Notes: generated by a model not told the origin, from the sequence alone. 18,106 nucleotides of DNA from Acidobacteriaceae bacterium (GCA_003139975.1 PLHN01000381.1:1-18106); one strand, 5' to 3'. Counted from the stretch's first letter, positions 1 through 8,559 are shown. Made by a program: numbers and translations.

Positions 1-1
1 G

Positions 2-67
2 CCGCAGAACTCGCAGCTCTGGTGGAAGACGGTCAACGACTGGGTCGACCAGTGGACGAAGAAGTAG
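2..67 (+). CDS. 3' end of an unidentified gene, cut by the window edge
   Basis: An open frame enters from the left edge and ends at TAG 65-67. The visible tail is 21 residues, rich in Trp and ending Gln-Trp-Thr-Lys-Lys, which is an unusual composition for a chance frame. It is followed by about 590 bases without a convincing gene, as expected for the end of a transcription unit. Nothing in so short a tail identifies a family. The coding call itself is moderate: the alternative frame starting at 22 gives a low-complexity peptide that runs into the repeat region and looks spurious. Confidence 0.45.
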   Translation, partial: PQNSQLWWKTVNDWVDQWTKK

Positions 68-154
68 GCCCAAACTGTGACTTTGGGAAGGGCACGCATT
101 CAGAGGTCACGAAAAAACTCGGAATCAGGTGCTGCATTGAAGGGGTCGGCCTTG

Positions 155-406
155 CAGGCTGCGGAAAAACGCCGCCAGCGCAGGAAAAAGGGAAGGGCAC
201 GACCTCGGTCGTGCCGCTAAGTCGCTGTATATAGGTTCGCGCTTTAGCGCCTGGGGGCGCCTTTAGCGGACGGATATACTTTTTCCGCAGCCTGTTTAGC
301 CGAGCCGTTAAACCCTTTATTTTTGTCATTCCGAGTTCTCCGTAGCCGTGCTTGCACGGTGAGGAGATCGAGGAATCTGCATTTTTCCGCAACCTCGTAA
401 GCCGTG
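155..406. repeat. Mosaic of inverted and direct repeat elements
   Basis: This non-coding stretch has several nested elements. A perfect 15-base inverted pair lies at 155-169 and 280-294 (right arm TTTTTCCGCAGCCTG). Between the arms is a hairpin at 196-215 with arms GGCACGACC/GGTCGTGCC, then GCGCC-TGGG-GGCGC near 248-261. The right arm begins a 25-base unit (280-304) that recurs with 20 of 25 identical bases at 382-406. Between those two copies, 328-376 can fold into a long interrupted hairpin (ATTCC, TCTCC, CCGTGC pairing with GCACGG, GGAGA, GGAAT). From memory, similar segments are common between genes in Acidobacteriota genomes; copy number cannot be tested here. Confidence 0.7.
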
Positions 407-657
407 GGTGAAAAGTGGAGAACGCCGGCCAACACCCCGAAATTCAGCTCAAAATGACGTGCCCCGCTATATCACAAAACTACCCAAAAACCGCCAAAAT
501 TCTTGCGCCTTTTTGTCCACTTTTGTACCCATAGAAAATCTTCTTTCGTCTCCCCCTCCTAAAGGAGCTATTTCGGCTGCGAAGACTGCCCTCTTGCCTC
601 AACGATCTCCCATCAGTGCGGTCCAATCAGAACCCCCAATCGGAAACCAGGGACCGG
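407..657. other. Non-coding stretch between the repeat mosaic and the surface-protein operon
   Basis: No convincing gene is seen. The only structure noted is a short CTCCT-AA-AGGAG hairpin at 556-567. Read on the minus strand it lies about 90 bases past the stop of the secreted-protein gene, but no T run follows, so it is not called a terminator. Small open frames here have low-complexity translations and no ribosome binding site. Confidence 0.5.
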
Positions 658-1740
658 CTAGAAGCGAATTACGTCCACCTCGGCGCTGTAGGTTCCGGAA
701 GGACCGAAACGCGTCCCATTGAGATTAACTGCAGTGGTGACGTTGAGAGTAAATGGCTGAGCTTCGCTTCCGTTGCGGTATCCCGAGCCTACGATCCCGA
801 TGGGCGGCGGAGCATAGCCGTTGACGCCGGGCGCTCCGCTGGGATCGGCTTCAAGTATCTGCAAGAACAGGTTGTCGCCGAAGAACTCAAGGTAGGCAGG
901 CCCCCCACTCCCCGGCACGCGCGCAATATTCCCCGCAAACACATACATCCCCGGACTTGTACTGTTCAAAACGTTTACCCAGTTCGGCCATTTCACGTTC
1001 GTGTAGTTGAGCAGGTTCAATTCGTAATCGGTGACTGGCCCTGCGCCCGCCGCCGGCGCCCCGAAGTGGAGGGCATATACATACGCCGGTTCGTTCGGCC
1101 AGCCGCCGGAAAAAGTGATGTCAGTTCCAGCGAGCGCGTGAATGGGAAATGCGTATCCATTATTCGACCCGACCCCATTGACAGCTTGCGCCCCCAAAGA
1201 ATCCGTCCACCCCAAACTCCACGCTCCCTCGGTCGGCCATAGCGCCATCAGATAATCGCCGGTGGCGGCGGGCCTGAGAAGAACGCCGTCGAAATGAGCG
1301 ATGAACTCGCGGGCAATGGGTCGGGTAATTCCCCCTTGAGCCTGGGTGCCAGTCGGCCAGAAACCGAAACCAGTGACGAACAAGTCATAGCTCCCCGGAT
1401 ACGCGCCATCGGTTTCGATGGTAGCGGCCGTCCCGGCATGATTGCGGATAGGATTGCAGAAGTTCACGGGCCCGACCGGAGCCGAGAATGTAAAGCTCTG
1501 CGGCAGGTTGTTCTCGTCCGTCCAGCGGAGAATTGCCGACAGTTCATTCGCTGAGCCTGGTTGGTCGAGGTACACACATACGAGATAGCTGCCCGTTGCT
1601 CCCGGGGCGGAGATAAATGGCGTAGCCGGGAGCAAGGAGGTCAGGTTGAGAAAATCCTTGCGGATCTCGCTGATGGCAGCGAGCGCAGGAATTGCCAGGA
1701 GTATCGGCAGCAGCATGAGTGCAGCAATGAGTCGTTTCAT
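658..1740 (-). CDS. Secreted beta-rich protein of unknown function with an internal duplication
   Basis: The 360-residue product starts with a clear Sec signal peptide: Lys-Arg at 2-3, a hydrophobic run to about residue 20, and a likely cut after ALA near 20-22. The start is supported by TAGGAGAAACCGCT just before the ATG. The mature part is rich in Gly, Asn, Trp and aromatic residues, with no transmembrane segment. Two stretches look duplicated: about 48-130 (GSYL... LRWTD... AGT... YPGSYDLFVTGF) and about 160-230 (GDYL... LGWTD... AGT... EPAYVYALHFG). The gene lies 84 bases downstream of the large Ig-domain protein on the same strand, so it is probably the last gene of that operon. I do not recognise the family; a surface or binding role is inferred only from export and context. 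Confidence 0.8.
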   Translation of the reverse strand: MKRLIAALMLLPILLAIPALAAISEIRKDFLNLTSLLPATPFISAPGATGSYLVCVYLDQPGSANELSAILRWTDENNLPQSFTFSAPVGPVNFCNPIRNHAGTAATIETDGAYPGSYDLFVTGFGFWPTGTQAQGGITRPIAREFIAHFDGVLLRPAATGDYLMALWPTEGAWSLGWTDSLGAQAVNGVGSNNGYAFPIHALAGTDITFSGGWPNEPAYVYALHFGAPAAGAGPVTDYELNLLNYTNVKWPNWVNVLNSTSPGMYVFAGNIARVPGSGGPAYLEFFGDNLFLQILEADPSGAPGVNGYAPPPIGIVGSGYRNGSEAQPFTLNVTTAVNLNGTRFGPSGTYSAEVDVIRF

Positions 1741-1824
1741 AGCGGTTTCTCCTACAAGGCAAATAATGAAGTCGCGAATCGTCTCTACCCAAATAACGGT
1801 CGCCGGCGATTGCTCAGAAATCTC

Positions 1825-4800
1825 TTACTCCTCCCCGGCGAAACGGCAGCTTCTCCTGTCGTCGAGCAGCGCGGCGGCGGATTGGGCCGCGGGAACGCTT
1901 GTTGCAGTGTTTGAAGCACCAGGGGCTTTCGTGGGGATCGTGGTAGACGGTGGCACAACGAGCTGGGCCGCCGGCTTTCCGTCTGGCAAAACCGACTGCG
2001 GCCCGGACTGGACCTGAGGAAGCGTTTCCGGCGTGGGTGTTATGGCGCCCGGTTGCGCAACGTCGGGAGAGCCGCTTGCCGCAGAATCAGAGGCAGCTTC
2101 GCAAGGAGCCTCTTGGCTCGAGTCCGAACAGGCAGTCGCCGGCTGGTCAGCCGACGGCATTTCCTGCGGCACGGCGAACAGAATGCTCCCCGTACCCAGC
2201 GGTTGCGCGGAGACCGCCGCCGCATCAAATCGCACCACGCTCCGCGATGGCGGCGTGCCACCGCTTTTCTGGGGCGGCGGCTGCTGCGCGGCCAGCGGAT
2301 CTATGTTCTCCAGCTCAAACTGCGCAGTCGCGCTGCCCGCAGTCACCGCGATGAACGCATCGCACGGACCGAGGCTCCCAACGGTCGGCACGATCGAAGC
2401 GAGTCCATCCTGAACGGTGACTACTTGCGTTTGCGATGTCCCGAGGATGACGGGCATGCCGTCCTGGCCCGCGAAGTCGCTGCCCGGGGATGGCCCTCCG
2501 CCCGGCCCCTGCGGATTTCGTTCGAGCGTGGTCACAAAGGTGACGTTCACTCCCATGACAGGATTGTCGGCCGATGAGCCGTCCGTCGCCCGCATCGCGA
2601 GCGGCTGGAAGGGCTGGCCGTTGGGCACGACCTGAGCCGTTCCGCTAACGGCTTCCAGCTTCCACGAAGAAGCTGGCACGGCGAATAGGGTAAAAGTCTG
2701 ACAGGGGCTATTAGCGGGGGAAACGCAAGCGCTCACTTGCACGGTGGCGCTGAGGTTAGTGACTTGCGCAGTCACGCCGGCCAGCCCCGAGCTGTTGGTG
2801 GTCGCGGTGCTCGAAGAGAGCGAAGCGGCGCCATTGGTGACTGTGAATTTGATAGCCACATTTGCTTGCGGCGCGCCCAAGTCGAGCGCTTCGACGGTGA
2901 GCAGAACGGCGAGGGTTGCCCCCTTCGCGATCCAGAACGTGGGTGCGATGGCGGCCAGGTCGAGACTGGTTTCGGTTCCGACCAGCGTCGTCTGCTGCGT
3001 CTGGGCGGGCGAGTAGGACGTGGGCGCGAGTTCTGCGGTGATGGTGCCGGGGCCTGTGGCCGTTGGAGTTACCCATGTGGACGCTTCTCCCGCCGTATCG
3101 GTCAGAACCGAGCAAGCAGACGCTCCGCCGCAGGCCGAGAATTCGATGCCGTTCGTCGAACTCCACACGACGGTGGCGCCATTGACCGGCGTCACTCCGT
3201 CCACGGCCGTTGCGCGCACGCGGATCAAATTGGGCGCTTGCGCTCCTACGGGTGTCGGGGGCTCGGTGCCTTGCAGCATCTGAAGCAGATCGCTAGCAGC
3301 CGCGCCGTAGGTCAGCGCGCCAATCATTTGCGAAAACGATCCGTTCAACGGATCTGTAACCTGAATCGTGGCGAGACCATCCTGCGGGGCCGATGGCATC
3401 GCCACTTGCATTGCAGTTGCCGATTGGGTCAGCACCACGCCGTTACCGCTGCCGGCGATTACCTGCATGCCCGACTGAAACCCAATTCCTTCAAGCGTAG
3501 TGACTCCGCCGGCGACGCTCAGGCGTGCGGGCGTGACGGTGTCCGAGTAGAGCACGCTCGCCTGATAGAAATAGTCGGGACGCCCGTCGCCGCGATAATC
3601 GGCGATGCCAACCCGATAGCCCTCCGAGGAGTTGAACTGGACGTCGAGGCGGGTCATGCCAAACGTCATCGAGTTGAATGCCGAAGGCGTAGCCGCCGGT
3701 GCCGGATTGCCGCTCTGGTCGCTCAGTTCCCAAACTCCGATGACCGGCAGCAGCTTCGATTCGGTCGGGTTGCCGGATTCGTCGAAGGCCGTCACCGTGA
3801 CGGAGGCCGTGCGATTGGCCTGGGCGGTGAACTCGAAGAAATCGGCCGAGCCATAGCCGGAGATCCACGAACCCCAGCCACCGCCTTGCGGCAAGGGCGC
3901 GGGATCTTGATATGTCGAGCCGCTGCCGGGATGGGTTTGGGCAATCTCGCTGCCGAGCATCAGAATGTCGCGCTCAGAATTGGTGCCGCTGGCGACCGTA
4001 ACAACCACTGACGCGAACGATCCCGATGGCTCGACCTGCAAGGGCGCATACGGCCCCACGCCGGTCGACCAGTTTGGATCGAGCGCTTCCACACTCAGCT
4101 GATACTCGACGTAGGTCTGGCCGGCGGGAATCGTTAACTGGCCCAGGTTATAGATTCCTTCGACCCGGGTGTCGTTTGAGCCAAAGCGATCAAAGCGAAG
4201 ACCACTCGCGTCCATATATCCAGTGATGATGTTGCCGGCGTTGCCGACGAACGCATACCCGGAGACCGAAGTCACTACATATTGGCGCGAGGGTTGCCCG
4301 TTGACCATCATGCGCGCCACGACGTTGACGCCCTGCATCATTTGCGTGGCGTTGCCGGAGGCGTCGGTAAAGTACACGCCGCCCCAAAGTCCGCCGGTCG
4401 GCTGCGGATTGGCGCCGGACGCGGGATACAGCGTCGCCAGCGCCGTAACATCGTCAAGCTTAGGCACGGCCGCATTGGGATAGCACTGGCTGATGGGCAC
4501 GCAACTGATCGGGTCGGCAAAGTGCATGACCGGGAAACCCTGAAAATCGTCCCCGGTTGGAGTCGGGTCGTGCGTCAGGACGTTGATGTTTGCTTGCGAC
4601 CACCCCAGGCCGAAAATGCGCGCCAGCACGCGTGCTAGGCGGTATTGCACGTCAGGCAGCTGGGCGCTGGTGGAAGCACAGACTCCGTTGATCACGGCAA
4701 GGGCATGGACGATGTTGCCGCTCACGGCAAAATTGTCGGGTCCGCCATAGACGGCGTTGGTAAAGCAGTCGTCGACATCGCCCGCGCCTTGGCCTAGAAG

Positions 4801-5211
4801 CGCATCGGTGACGGTGCCGTCATAGTCGTAGACAATGCCGAGCGGCGTAGTTGTCGCGGATGGCGTAATGTCGGCGGGCGCTGCGATCACGCCATCGGTC
4901 ACCTGGATGGTGCTGCCGGTCACGTCCTCGGCGAGATGGCCTGCCTGAGTTACGGTGAGGCCGACGCCGGGCGCACTCGTCCACGAAGTAATCGCAGTGC
5001 CAACGAGAGCATCCGCCTGCGCATTGGTGAGGATCGGACTCAGATCGTTCTGATCGGTGTAGTACTGAACCGACGCATTCGCCCATACGATCGGCTGGCC
5101 CGCGACTCCGGGATCGAATCCGGAGCCGGCGATAAAAGCTGGGCCTCCGGCGCGGAGAGCGACGGGAGCGAGAGTAACGATCAGCGCGGTGGTCAAGATG
5201 CGAGTTCTCAT
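1825..5211 (-). CDS. Large exported protein: degenerate matrixin-like domain followed by Ig-like domains
   Basis: The product has 1128 residues. A signal peptide spans 1-21 (likely cut after LRA). Residues about 30-265 follow the layout of matrixin metalloproteases: a helix ending in RVLARIFGLGWS (194-205), Met229 in a possible Met-turn (PVMHF), then KLDDVTALATLYP (251-263), matching the usual LxxDDxxAIxxLY ending. However, the zinc motif HExxHxxGLxHS reads R194-V195...R198...W204, so all three His and the Glu are lost. Downstream are a beta region (270-400), a PPC-like segment (about 445-555), an IPT/TIG-like domain (about 558-635), two or three Big-type Ig domains (about 645-960), and a Pro/Ser/Ala-rich tail. 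Its ATG overlaps the upstream gene's stop as ATGA, implying coupled translation. The role is probably surface binding rather than proteolysis (inference). Confidence 0.88.
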   Translation of the reverse strand: MRTRILTTALIVTLAPVALRAGGPAFIAGSGFDPGVAGQPIVWANASVQYYTDQNDLSPILTNAQADALVGTAITSWTSAPGVGLTVTQAGHLAEDVTGSTIQVTDGVIAAPADITPSATTTPLGIVYDYDGTVTDALLGQGAGDVDDCFTNAVYGGPDNFAVSGNIVHALAVINGVCASTSAQLPDVQYRLARVLARIFGLGWSQANINVLTHDPTPTGDDFQGFPVMHFADPISCVPISQCYPNAAVPKLDDVTALATLYPASGANPQPTGGLWGGVYFTDASGNATQMMQGVNVVARMMVNGQPSRQYVVTSVSGYAFVGNAGNIITGYMDASGLRFDRFGSNDTRVEGIYNLGQLTIPAGQTYVEYQLSVEALDPNWSTGVGPYAPLQVEPSGSFASVVVTVASGTNSERDILMLGSEIAQTHPGSGSTYQDPAPLPQGGGWGSWISGYGSADFFEFTAQANRTASVTVTAFDESGNPTESKLLPVIGVWELSDQSGNPAPAATPSAFNSMTFGMTRLDVQFNSSEGYRVGIADYRGDGRPDYFYQASVLYSDTVTPARLSVAGGVTTLEGIGFQSGMQVIAGSGNGVVLTQSATAMQVAMPSAPQDGLATIQVTDPLNGSFSQMIGALTYGAAASDLLQMLQGTEPPTPVGAQAPNLIRVRATAVDGVTPVNGATVVWSSTNGIEFSACGGASACSVLTDTAGEASTWVTPTATGPGTITAELAPTSYSPAQTQQTTLVGTETSLDLAAIAPTFWIAKGATLAVLLTVEALDLGAPQANVAIKFTVTNGAASLSSSTATTNSSGLAGVTAQVTNLSATVQVSACVSPANSPCQTFTLFAVPASSWKLEAVSGTAQVVPNGQPFQPLAMRATDGSSADNPVMGVNVTFVTTLERNPQGPGGGPSPGSDFAGQDGMPVILGTSQTQVVTVQDGLASIVPTVGSLGPCDAFIAVTAGSATAQFELENIDPLAAQQPPPQKSGGTPPSRSVVRFDAAAVSAQPLGTGSILFAVPQEMPSADQPATACSDSSQEAPCEAASDSAASGSPDVAQPGAITPTPETLPQVQSGPQSVLPDGKPAAQLVVPPSTTIPTKAPGASNTATSVPAAQSAAALLDDRRSCRFAGEE

Positions 5212-5804
5212 CGCTCACTCCCTCGCGCGGAGCGGATCGCTCGCTCCAGTTGATCCAGCGTTGCCGGCGTGCGCGTTACGCGGGTGCCACGGGCGGAGTC
5301 ACGAGCCGGCCGCGAATTTGGACGCACTGCATCTTGCATGCTGGCTGGAACAACTGGCTGATGCTCCAAGACGTTGAGGCCAGCCGCATCCAGCCGAAGC
5401 TGCCCCAGTGGTCCTCCGACCGGGCTGGTCAGGCCGAGGCGGCTGGGCGGATATAAGAAGAGGAGGACATGCTCGCCTCGGCGGATCGGTGGATAGAGCG
5501 ACCATGCGCCTGTCCATTCGTGAATGCTCAAAATCTGGCCGGGTTGGACGCCGGCGATGGCGCGGTCAACGCGGAGGCACAGGGCGATAGATGGAACGCC
5601 GCGATCCGTCCGCGCGGTTTGTATCCTGTCACTGAGCGCCGTGCCGGCAAACACCATCCCGGCCCGCTGCGAGAGATGTTTCCATTGCGGGCCTAAGACG
5701 CGCTCGGCGGCGGCCTGGTCAGATTCACAGGCAGCCACGGTGCTCAATACCCAAATCGCTGCGAAAACGAAGGCGGCAAGAAACACAGGTCGCCACACAC
5801 GCAT
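5208..5804 (-). CDS. Small exported protein, possible lipoprotein, first gene of the surface operon
   Basis: The 198-residue product is read from ATG 5804, chosen because GGAAAGGA precedes it at good spacing and a signal sequence follows at once (MRVWRPVFLAAFVF...). A longer frame to 6002 exists but would run back through the region upstream of the divergent phasin gene. VAAC at 23-26 fits a lipobox, so Cys26 may be lipidated. The core (about 48-140) has the pattern VFAGTA... LRVDRAIAG...PGQ...IHEWTG...GEHVLLFLYPPSRLGLTSPVGGP, a netrin/TIMP-like beta-barrel pattern I associate with uncharacterised Acidobacteriota proteins. The C-terminus is Arg-rich. Its stop overlaps the start of the matrixin-like gene by four bases. 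The function is unknown. Confidence 0.8.
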   Translation of the reverse strand: MRVWRPVFLAAFVFAAIWVLSTVAACESDQAAAERVLGPQWKHLSQRAGMVFAGTALSDRIQTARTDRGVPSIALCLRVDRAIAGVQPGQILSIHEWTGAWSLYPPIRRGEHVLLFLYPPSRLGLTSPVGGPLGQLRLDAAGLNVLEHQPVVPASMQDAVRPNSRPARDSARGTRVTRTPATLDQLERAIRSARGSER

Positions 5805-5954
5805 CGCAAATCCTTTCCGGAGTGGAACGGACCGTGCGTGGTCCCTGGGAGTGAAGTCAGCGTAGCGCGTCAGAACCTGCAAGGCTATGCGCTGGGTCAC
5901 GAGGGAATTGTGACGAATCGCGGCCCCGTTTGCGCTAGCCCCGAACTCGCAAAT

Positions 5955-5969
5955 TGCCGCGATGCAGCA
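5955..5969. promoter_or_regulatory. Weak second PhaR-like box upstream of phasin 1
   Basis: TGCCGCGATGCAGCA keeps seven of the eight specified bases of CTGC-N3-GCAG, with a degenerate left arm. It lies upstream of the -35 box of phasin 1, with its centre 66 bp from the centre of the perfect operator at 6021-6035. It could be an auxiliary site or chance. Confidence 0.3.
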
Positions 5970-5984
5970 GACCAAGAAATGCGC

Positions 5985-6013
5985 TTGACGGCCTTCCTGC
6001 AAAGCACTATATT
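5985..6013 (+). promoter_or_regulatory. Sigma70-type promoter of phasin 1
   Basis: TTGACG (5985-5990) and TATATT (6008-6013) are separated by exactly 17 bp, close to the housekeeping consensus. Transcription should start near 6020, which falls at the left edge of the PhaR-type palindrome, an ideal place for repression. Confidence 0.75.
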
Positions 6014-6017
6014 CTAG

Positions 6018-6038
6018 CTATGCTGCATTGCAGCATAG
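6018..6038. promoter_or_regulatory. PhaR-type operator of phasin 1
   Basis: This is a perfect inverted repeat with 10-base arms (CTATGCTGCA and TGCAGCATAG) around one central base. It contains CTGC-ATT-GCAG, an exact match to the CTGC-N3/4-GCAG motif reported for PhaR of Paracoccus denitrificans. The core TGCTGCA-N-TGCAGCA recurs at the same place relative to the promoter of phasin 2, and phaR is encoded in this window. The site covers the expected transcription start and ends just before the ribosome binding site. Confidence 0.8.
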
Positions 6039-6048
6039 GAGGCTGTTT

Positions 6049-6798
6049 ATGAGAACCCACACCAAGCCCCACGACGAGCGCTCGCCTCTGTCCCTTCTGA
6101 CCGAGTTGGCCGTCGAGGGAACATCGAGCCTCGTCGAAGCGCAGCGAACTCTTCTTAACCTGGCAAAGCAGGAAAACGACATTGTCCTCAACGGCGTCAA
6201 AGAGCGGATTGGCGGCTTTATGCCGGCAGTCGCGATGACAGATCTTGTGCAACGCAGCCTCGATACGCTCATCGGGATGCAGCAAGAACTGCTGACCACC
6301 ACCAACAAACAGGCGCTCGAGTTGTTGGAGTCAAAGGGCGAAAAGAGTGAGCGCACGGCGCAGTTAGTCGAGTTTGCGCGCGAGGGCGTGGAAACCTTTA
6401 CGCGCGCGCAGAAAAAATTTCTCGACGTGGTGGCGGAGGAAACGGCCAAGGCAACGCGAGGCAAACCGGAACACAACGGCAAATCTGCGAAGAAGACTGA
6501 GCTAACGCAACTGGCGCGCGAAGCCGGGAACGCCTTTGTCGAAGCGCAGAAAAGACTGCTCGACGTCATGGGCCAGCAGATGAACGTCAACCTGGACGTG
6601 GCCAGTCGAACGCTGGACATGATGTCGCCTTCTCGCCTTTTACCGATGGCGAACCTCACCAGCGAAGGCGTGAGGAACTTTGTCGACCGTGAGACAGCTC
6701 TGATCGGGTCCATCGTCAAGCCGGCCAAGAAGGTCGTGGCCCATGCCAAGCACAGCCGGCCGCGTGCGACTCGGCGTCATAAGGCTGTACCGGCGTAG
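6049..6798 (+). CDS. Phasin-like granule protein 1, five-repeat type
   Basis: Phasins coat polyhydroxyalkanoate granules through amphipathic helices. The ATG at 6049 is chosen because AGGAGG stands six bases before it; the frame could open earlier but only inside the operator. The 249-residue product is almost wholly helical and lacks Cys and a signal peptide. It contains five copies of a 25-residue segment of the type E...F..AQ+.LLDV...Q, starting at about residues 19, 65, 108, 154 and 202, so the period is 43-48 residues. Repeat 3 ends AQKKFLDVVAEET, identical to repeat 4 of phasin 2. The tail (about 224-249) is rich in Lys, Arg, His and Ala. The promoter carries a PhaR-type operator. It belongs to a phasin-like family by its AQ+xLLD pattern, length and PhaR context; granule binding itself is inferred. 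Confidence 0.82.
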   Translation: MRTHTKPHDERSPLSLLTELAVEGTSSLVEAQRTLLNLAKQENDIVLNGVKERIGGFMPAVAMTDLVQRSLDTLIGMQQELLTTTNKQALELLESKGEKSERTAQLVEFAREGVETFTRAQKKFLDVVAEETAKATRGKPEHNGKSAKKTELTQLAREAGNAFVEAQKRLLDVMGQQMNVNLDVASRTLDMMSPSRLLPMANLTSEGVRNFVDRETALIGSIVKPAKKVVAHAKHSRPRATRRHKAVPA

Positions 6799-6871
6799 AC
6801 TGCGAAGGTCTTACTTGGTAGCGGGGTTCGGCGCGGGTAACTCTGTTTTTAGTAGAGAGCGCGCCCGACGT

Positions 6872-8539
6872 TCACGCAATAGCAGGCGATGCCTTCGACC
6901 GTTTCAAAAAACGGTTCAGAATCGCCTGCTCCCACTGCACCCATAAACGGCTGGTGTAGAGCAATGCACTGCACTGCAGCGTAAGCCAGTCCCGCGTCCG
7001 GAGCGGCGAACGGAATGCGGCGCGATTGCCGAGCCAGTGCCGCGCGACGCGACGCGCGATCGCGAGGCCCATGCCGGTATCAGGCCCAACGATGTCCGCA
7101 AGAATCCCTTCCAACGTAAACATCACTTTCGACAGCATGATCAGCGAAGCGGGAAACCTGACGCCCTTCATCGCAACCCGCTCCAGCAAGCGCATGGCGT
7201 CGGCGGCGCTGGGCAGATTTGATGGCGGTATCCCGCCCAGAAATTCGGCCACCGTCCGATGAATCATCCGGCCGCGCGGCGAATTCATTCCGATGGGATG
7301 CTGACTGAGCGCAACGATCGCGGCGCTCGTGCCCACGGGATCGCGCAAGCTGACCATCAGAAACAGGAGCGCGAGGTGCCGGCGCTCCTCCCGGCCCAGC
7401 CGTTCCCGCAGCGCCCAGTCGAGGATCGCCAGTTCGCCCGTGCGGTTGTTGTAAAGCAGGTTGCCCGCATGAGGATCACCGTGGAAGACGGCGTCTCGCG
7501 TGGCTGCAAACAGAGGCACGGCGATCAGTGCCTCGATGAGCTGCTCAGCCACTTTTCTGCGGCGCGGGGCCGGCAGGCGGGCGGCTGCGCTGGTCACCTT
7601 GATCCCGCGTTCCTCGGTAAGCGCCGTAACGGCCGGTGCGCACAAAGGCTCGATGAGCCGCGGTATGCGGACACCACGCATCGAGCGATAAAGAGTCCCC
7701 GCCTCGATCAGTGTCTTCTGCTCGCGGCTGAAGTTCACTTCGTGCCGGAGCAGGCGCCGGACCTTCCGGAAGGTGTCCGGGATAAGGTGAGCGGGAAATC
7801 CGTACCGGTGGTGCCGGTCTCCGAAGTGCTGGGCCAGGCCCTGGAGATAGTCCATGTCTTCGGCGAAGTATTGGGAGATGTGCGGTTTCAGCACCTTGAA
7901 GACGCCGCGCTGGCGCCGCCGGGTTTCCGGATTTCGCCAACTGAAGCGCACGACCGCGCTGACGCTGGCCTCCGAAAGTATGGCCGGTGCGATCTTGACG
8001 GCGTAGGTCTCGATCTTCTGGCCCAGCTCCCGCTGAATAATCGCGCGAATGTCTTCGGGCCTGACGTCGCGAATTCCGTTTTCCAGCCGGGCGAGCGCCT
8101 TGCGCAGAGCGGGGTGCAGATGCTGGTTGCGCGCGATAACCTGGCCGAGCTTCTGCAGCCCTGGGACCTTTGCGATCAGGCGCAGCAACCGCACCTCGGC
8201 TGGCGTGCCGGCGGGAAGTTCAATCTGCTCCAGGAGCTTTGGGGCGAGGCGCGCAGGGGAAAGTCGAGCGACCACGAACATCATGGCGTCGCGCACCGGC
8301 GGACGCCAATTGGCATAAGCTTCGGGAACTAGCCGTTCCACCGGGACGATTTCATCCACGATCCATCGCGCCATGGCGTCGCGCAGGGATTCGCCCGCCG
8401 GGCTTTGCAGCCCAGTCTCGATGGCTGCCACTTTCTCGGCGGCCGTGGCGCCTTGGGGAAGGAAATTCTCAAGCATGGCACGCAATTGCTCGGGGGCGAG
8501 CTGGCCAAAGCCCGCGGCGATGGCAGACGCATCCAGCAT
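6872..8539 (-). CDS. Divergent ABC1/UbiB-type protein kinase-like protein
   Basis: The 555-residue product has the order of ABC1/AarF/UbiB kinase-like proteins, which support ubiquinone or prenyl-lipid metabolism. The family KxGQ motif is KLGQ (130-133). The Ala-rich loop that replaces the kinase G-loop corresponds to EASVSAVV (190-197). The lysine strand is GVFKVLKP (Lys215). The catalytic loop is HGDPHAGN (353-360), and the metal-binding Asp is Asp374 in ILDWA. The last motif is DFG in usual members, so DWA is a deviation, and the loop lacks the family Gln. About 110 extra N-terminal residues of helical character precede the core. It converges with phasin 1 (73 bases between stops) and is divergent from the CrtC-like gene. 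It may act in lipid or isoprenoid handling with that neighbour, but this is inference. The ribosome binding site is weak. Confidence 0.82.
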   Translation of the reverse strand: MLDASAIAAGFGQLAPEQLRAMLENFLPQGATAAEKVAAIETGLQSPAGESLRDAMARWIVDEIVPVERLVPEAYANWRPPVRDAMMFVVARLSPARLAPKLLEQIELPAGTPAEVRLLRLIAKVPGLQKLGQVIARNQHLHPALRKALARLENGIRDVRPEDIRAIIQRELGQKIETYAVKIAPAILSEASVSAVVRFSWRNPETRRRQRGVFKVLKPHISQYFAEDMDYLQGLAQHFGDRHHRYGFPAHLIPDTFRKVRRLLRHEVNFSREQKTLIEAGTLYRSMRGVRIPRLIEPLCAPAVTALTEERGIKVTSAAARLPAPRRRKVAEQLIEALIAVPLFAATRDAVFHGDPHAGNLLYNNRTGELAILDWALRERLGREERRHLALLFLMVSLRDPVGTSAAIVALSQHPIGMNSPRGRMIHRTVAEFLGGIPPSNLPSAADAMRLLERVAMKGVRFPASLIMLSKVMFTLEGILADIVGPDTGMGLAIARRVARHWLGNRAAFRSPLRTRDWLTLQCSALLYTSRLWVQWEQAILNRFLKRSKASPAIA

Positions 8540-8559
8540 AAAGGTGAGTCTCAGCTTTC

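Noticed and set aside
2737..4011. Long plus-strand open frame of 424 codons
   Set aside because: It lies wholly opposite the Ig-domain gene, with an Arg/Gly-rich translation typical of a GC-rich antisense shadow.
5805..6002. N-terminal extension of the first surface-operon protein to 6002
   Set aside because: It would run back through the region upstream of the divergent phasin 1 gene, up to its -35 box. The internal ATG at 5804 has a ribosome site and is followed directly by a signal peptide.
7259..8332. Long plus-strand open frame of 357 codons
   Set aside because: It is antisense to the ABC1-type gene, whose motifs are clear; the translation shows no family features.
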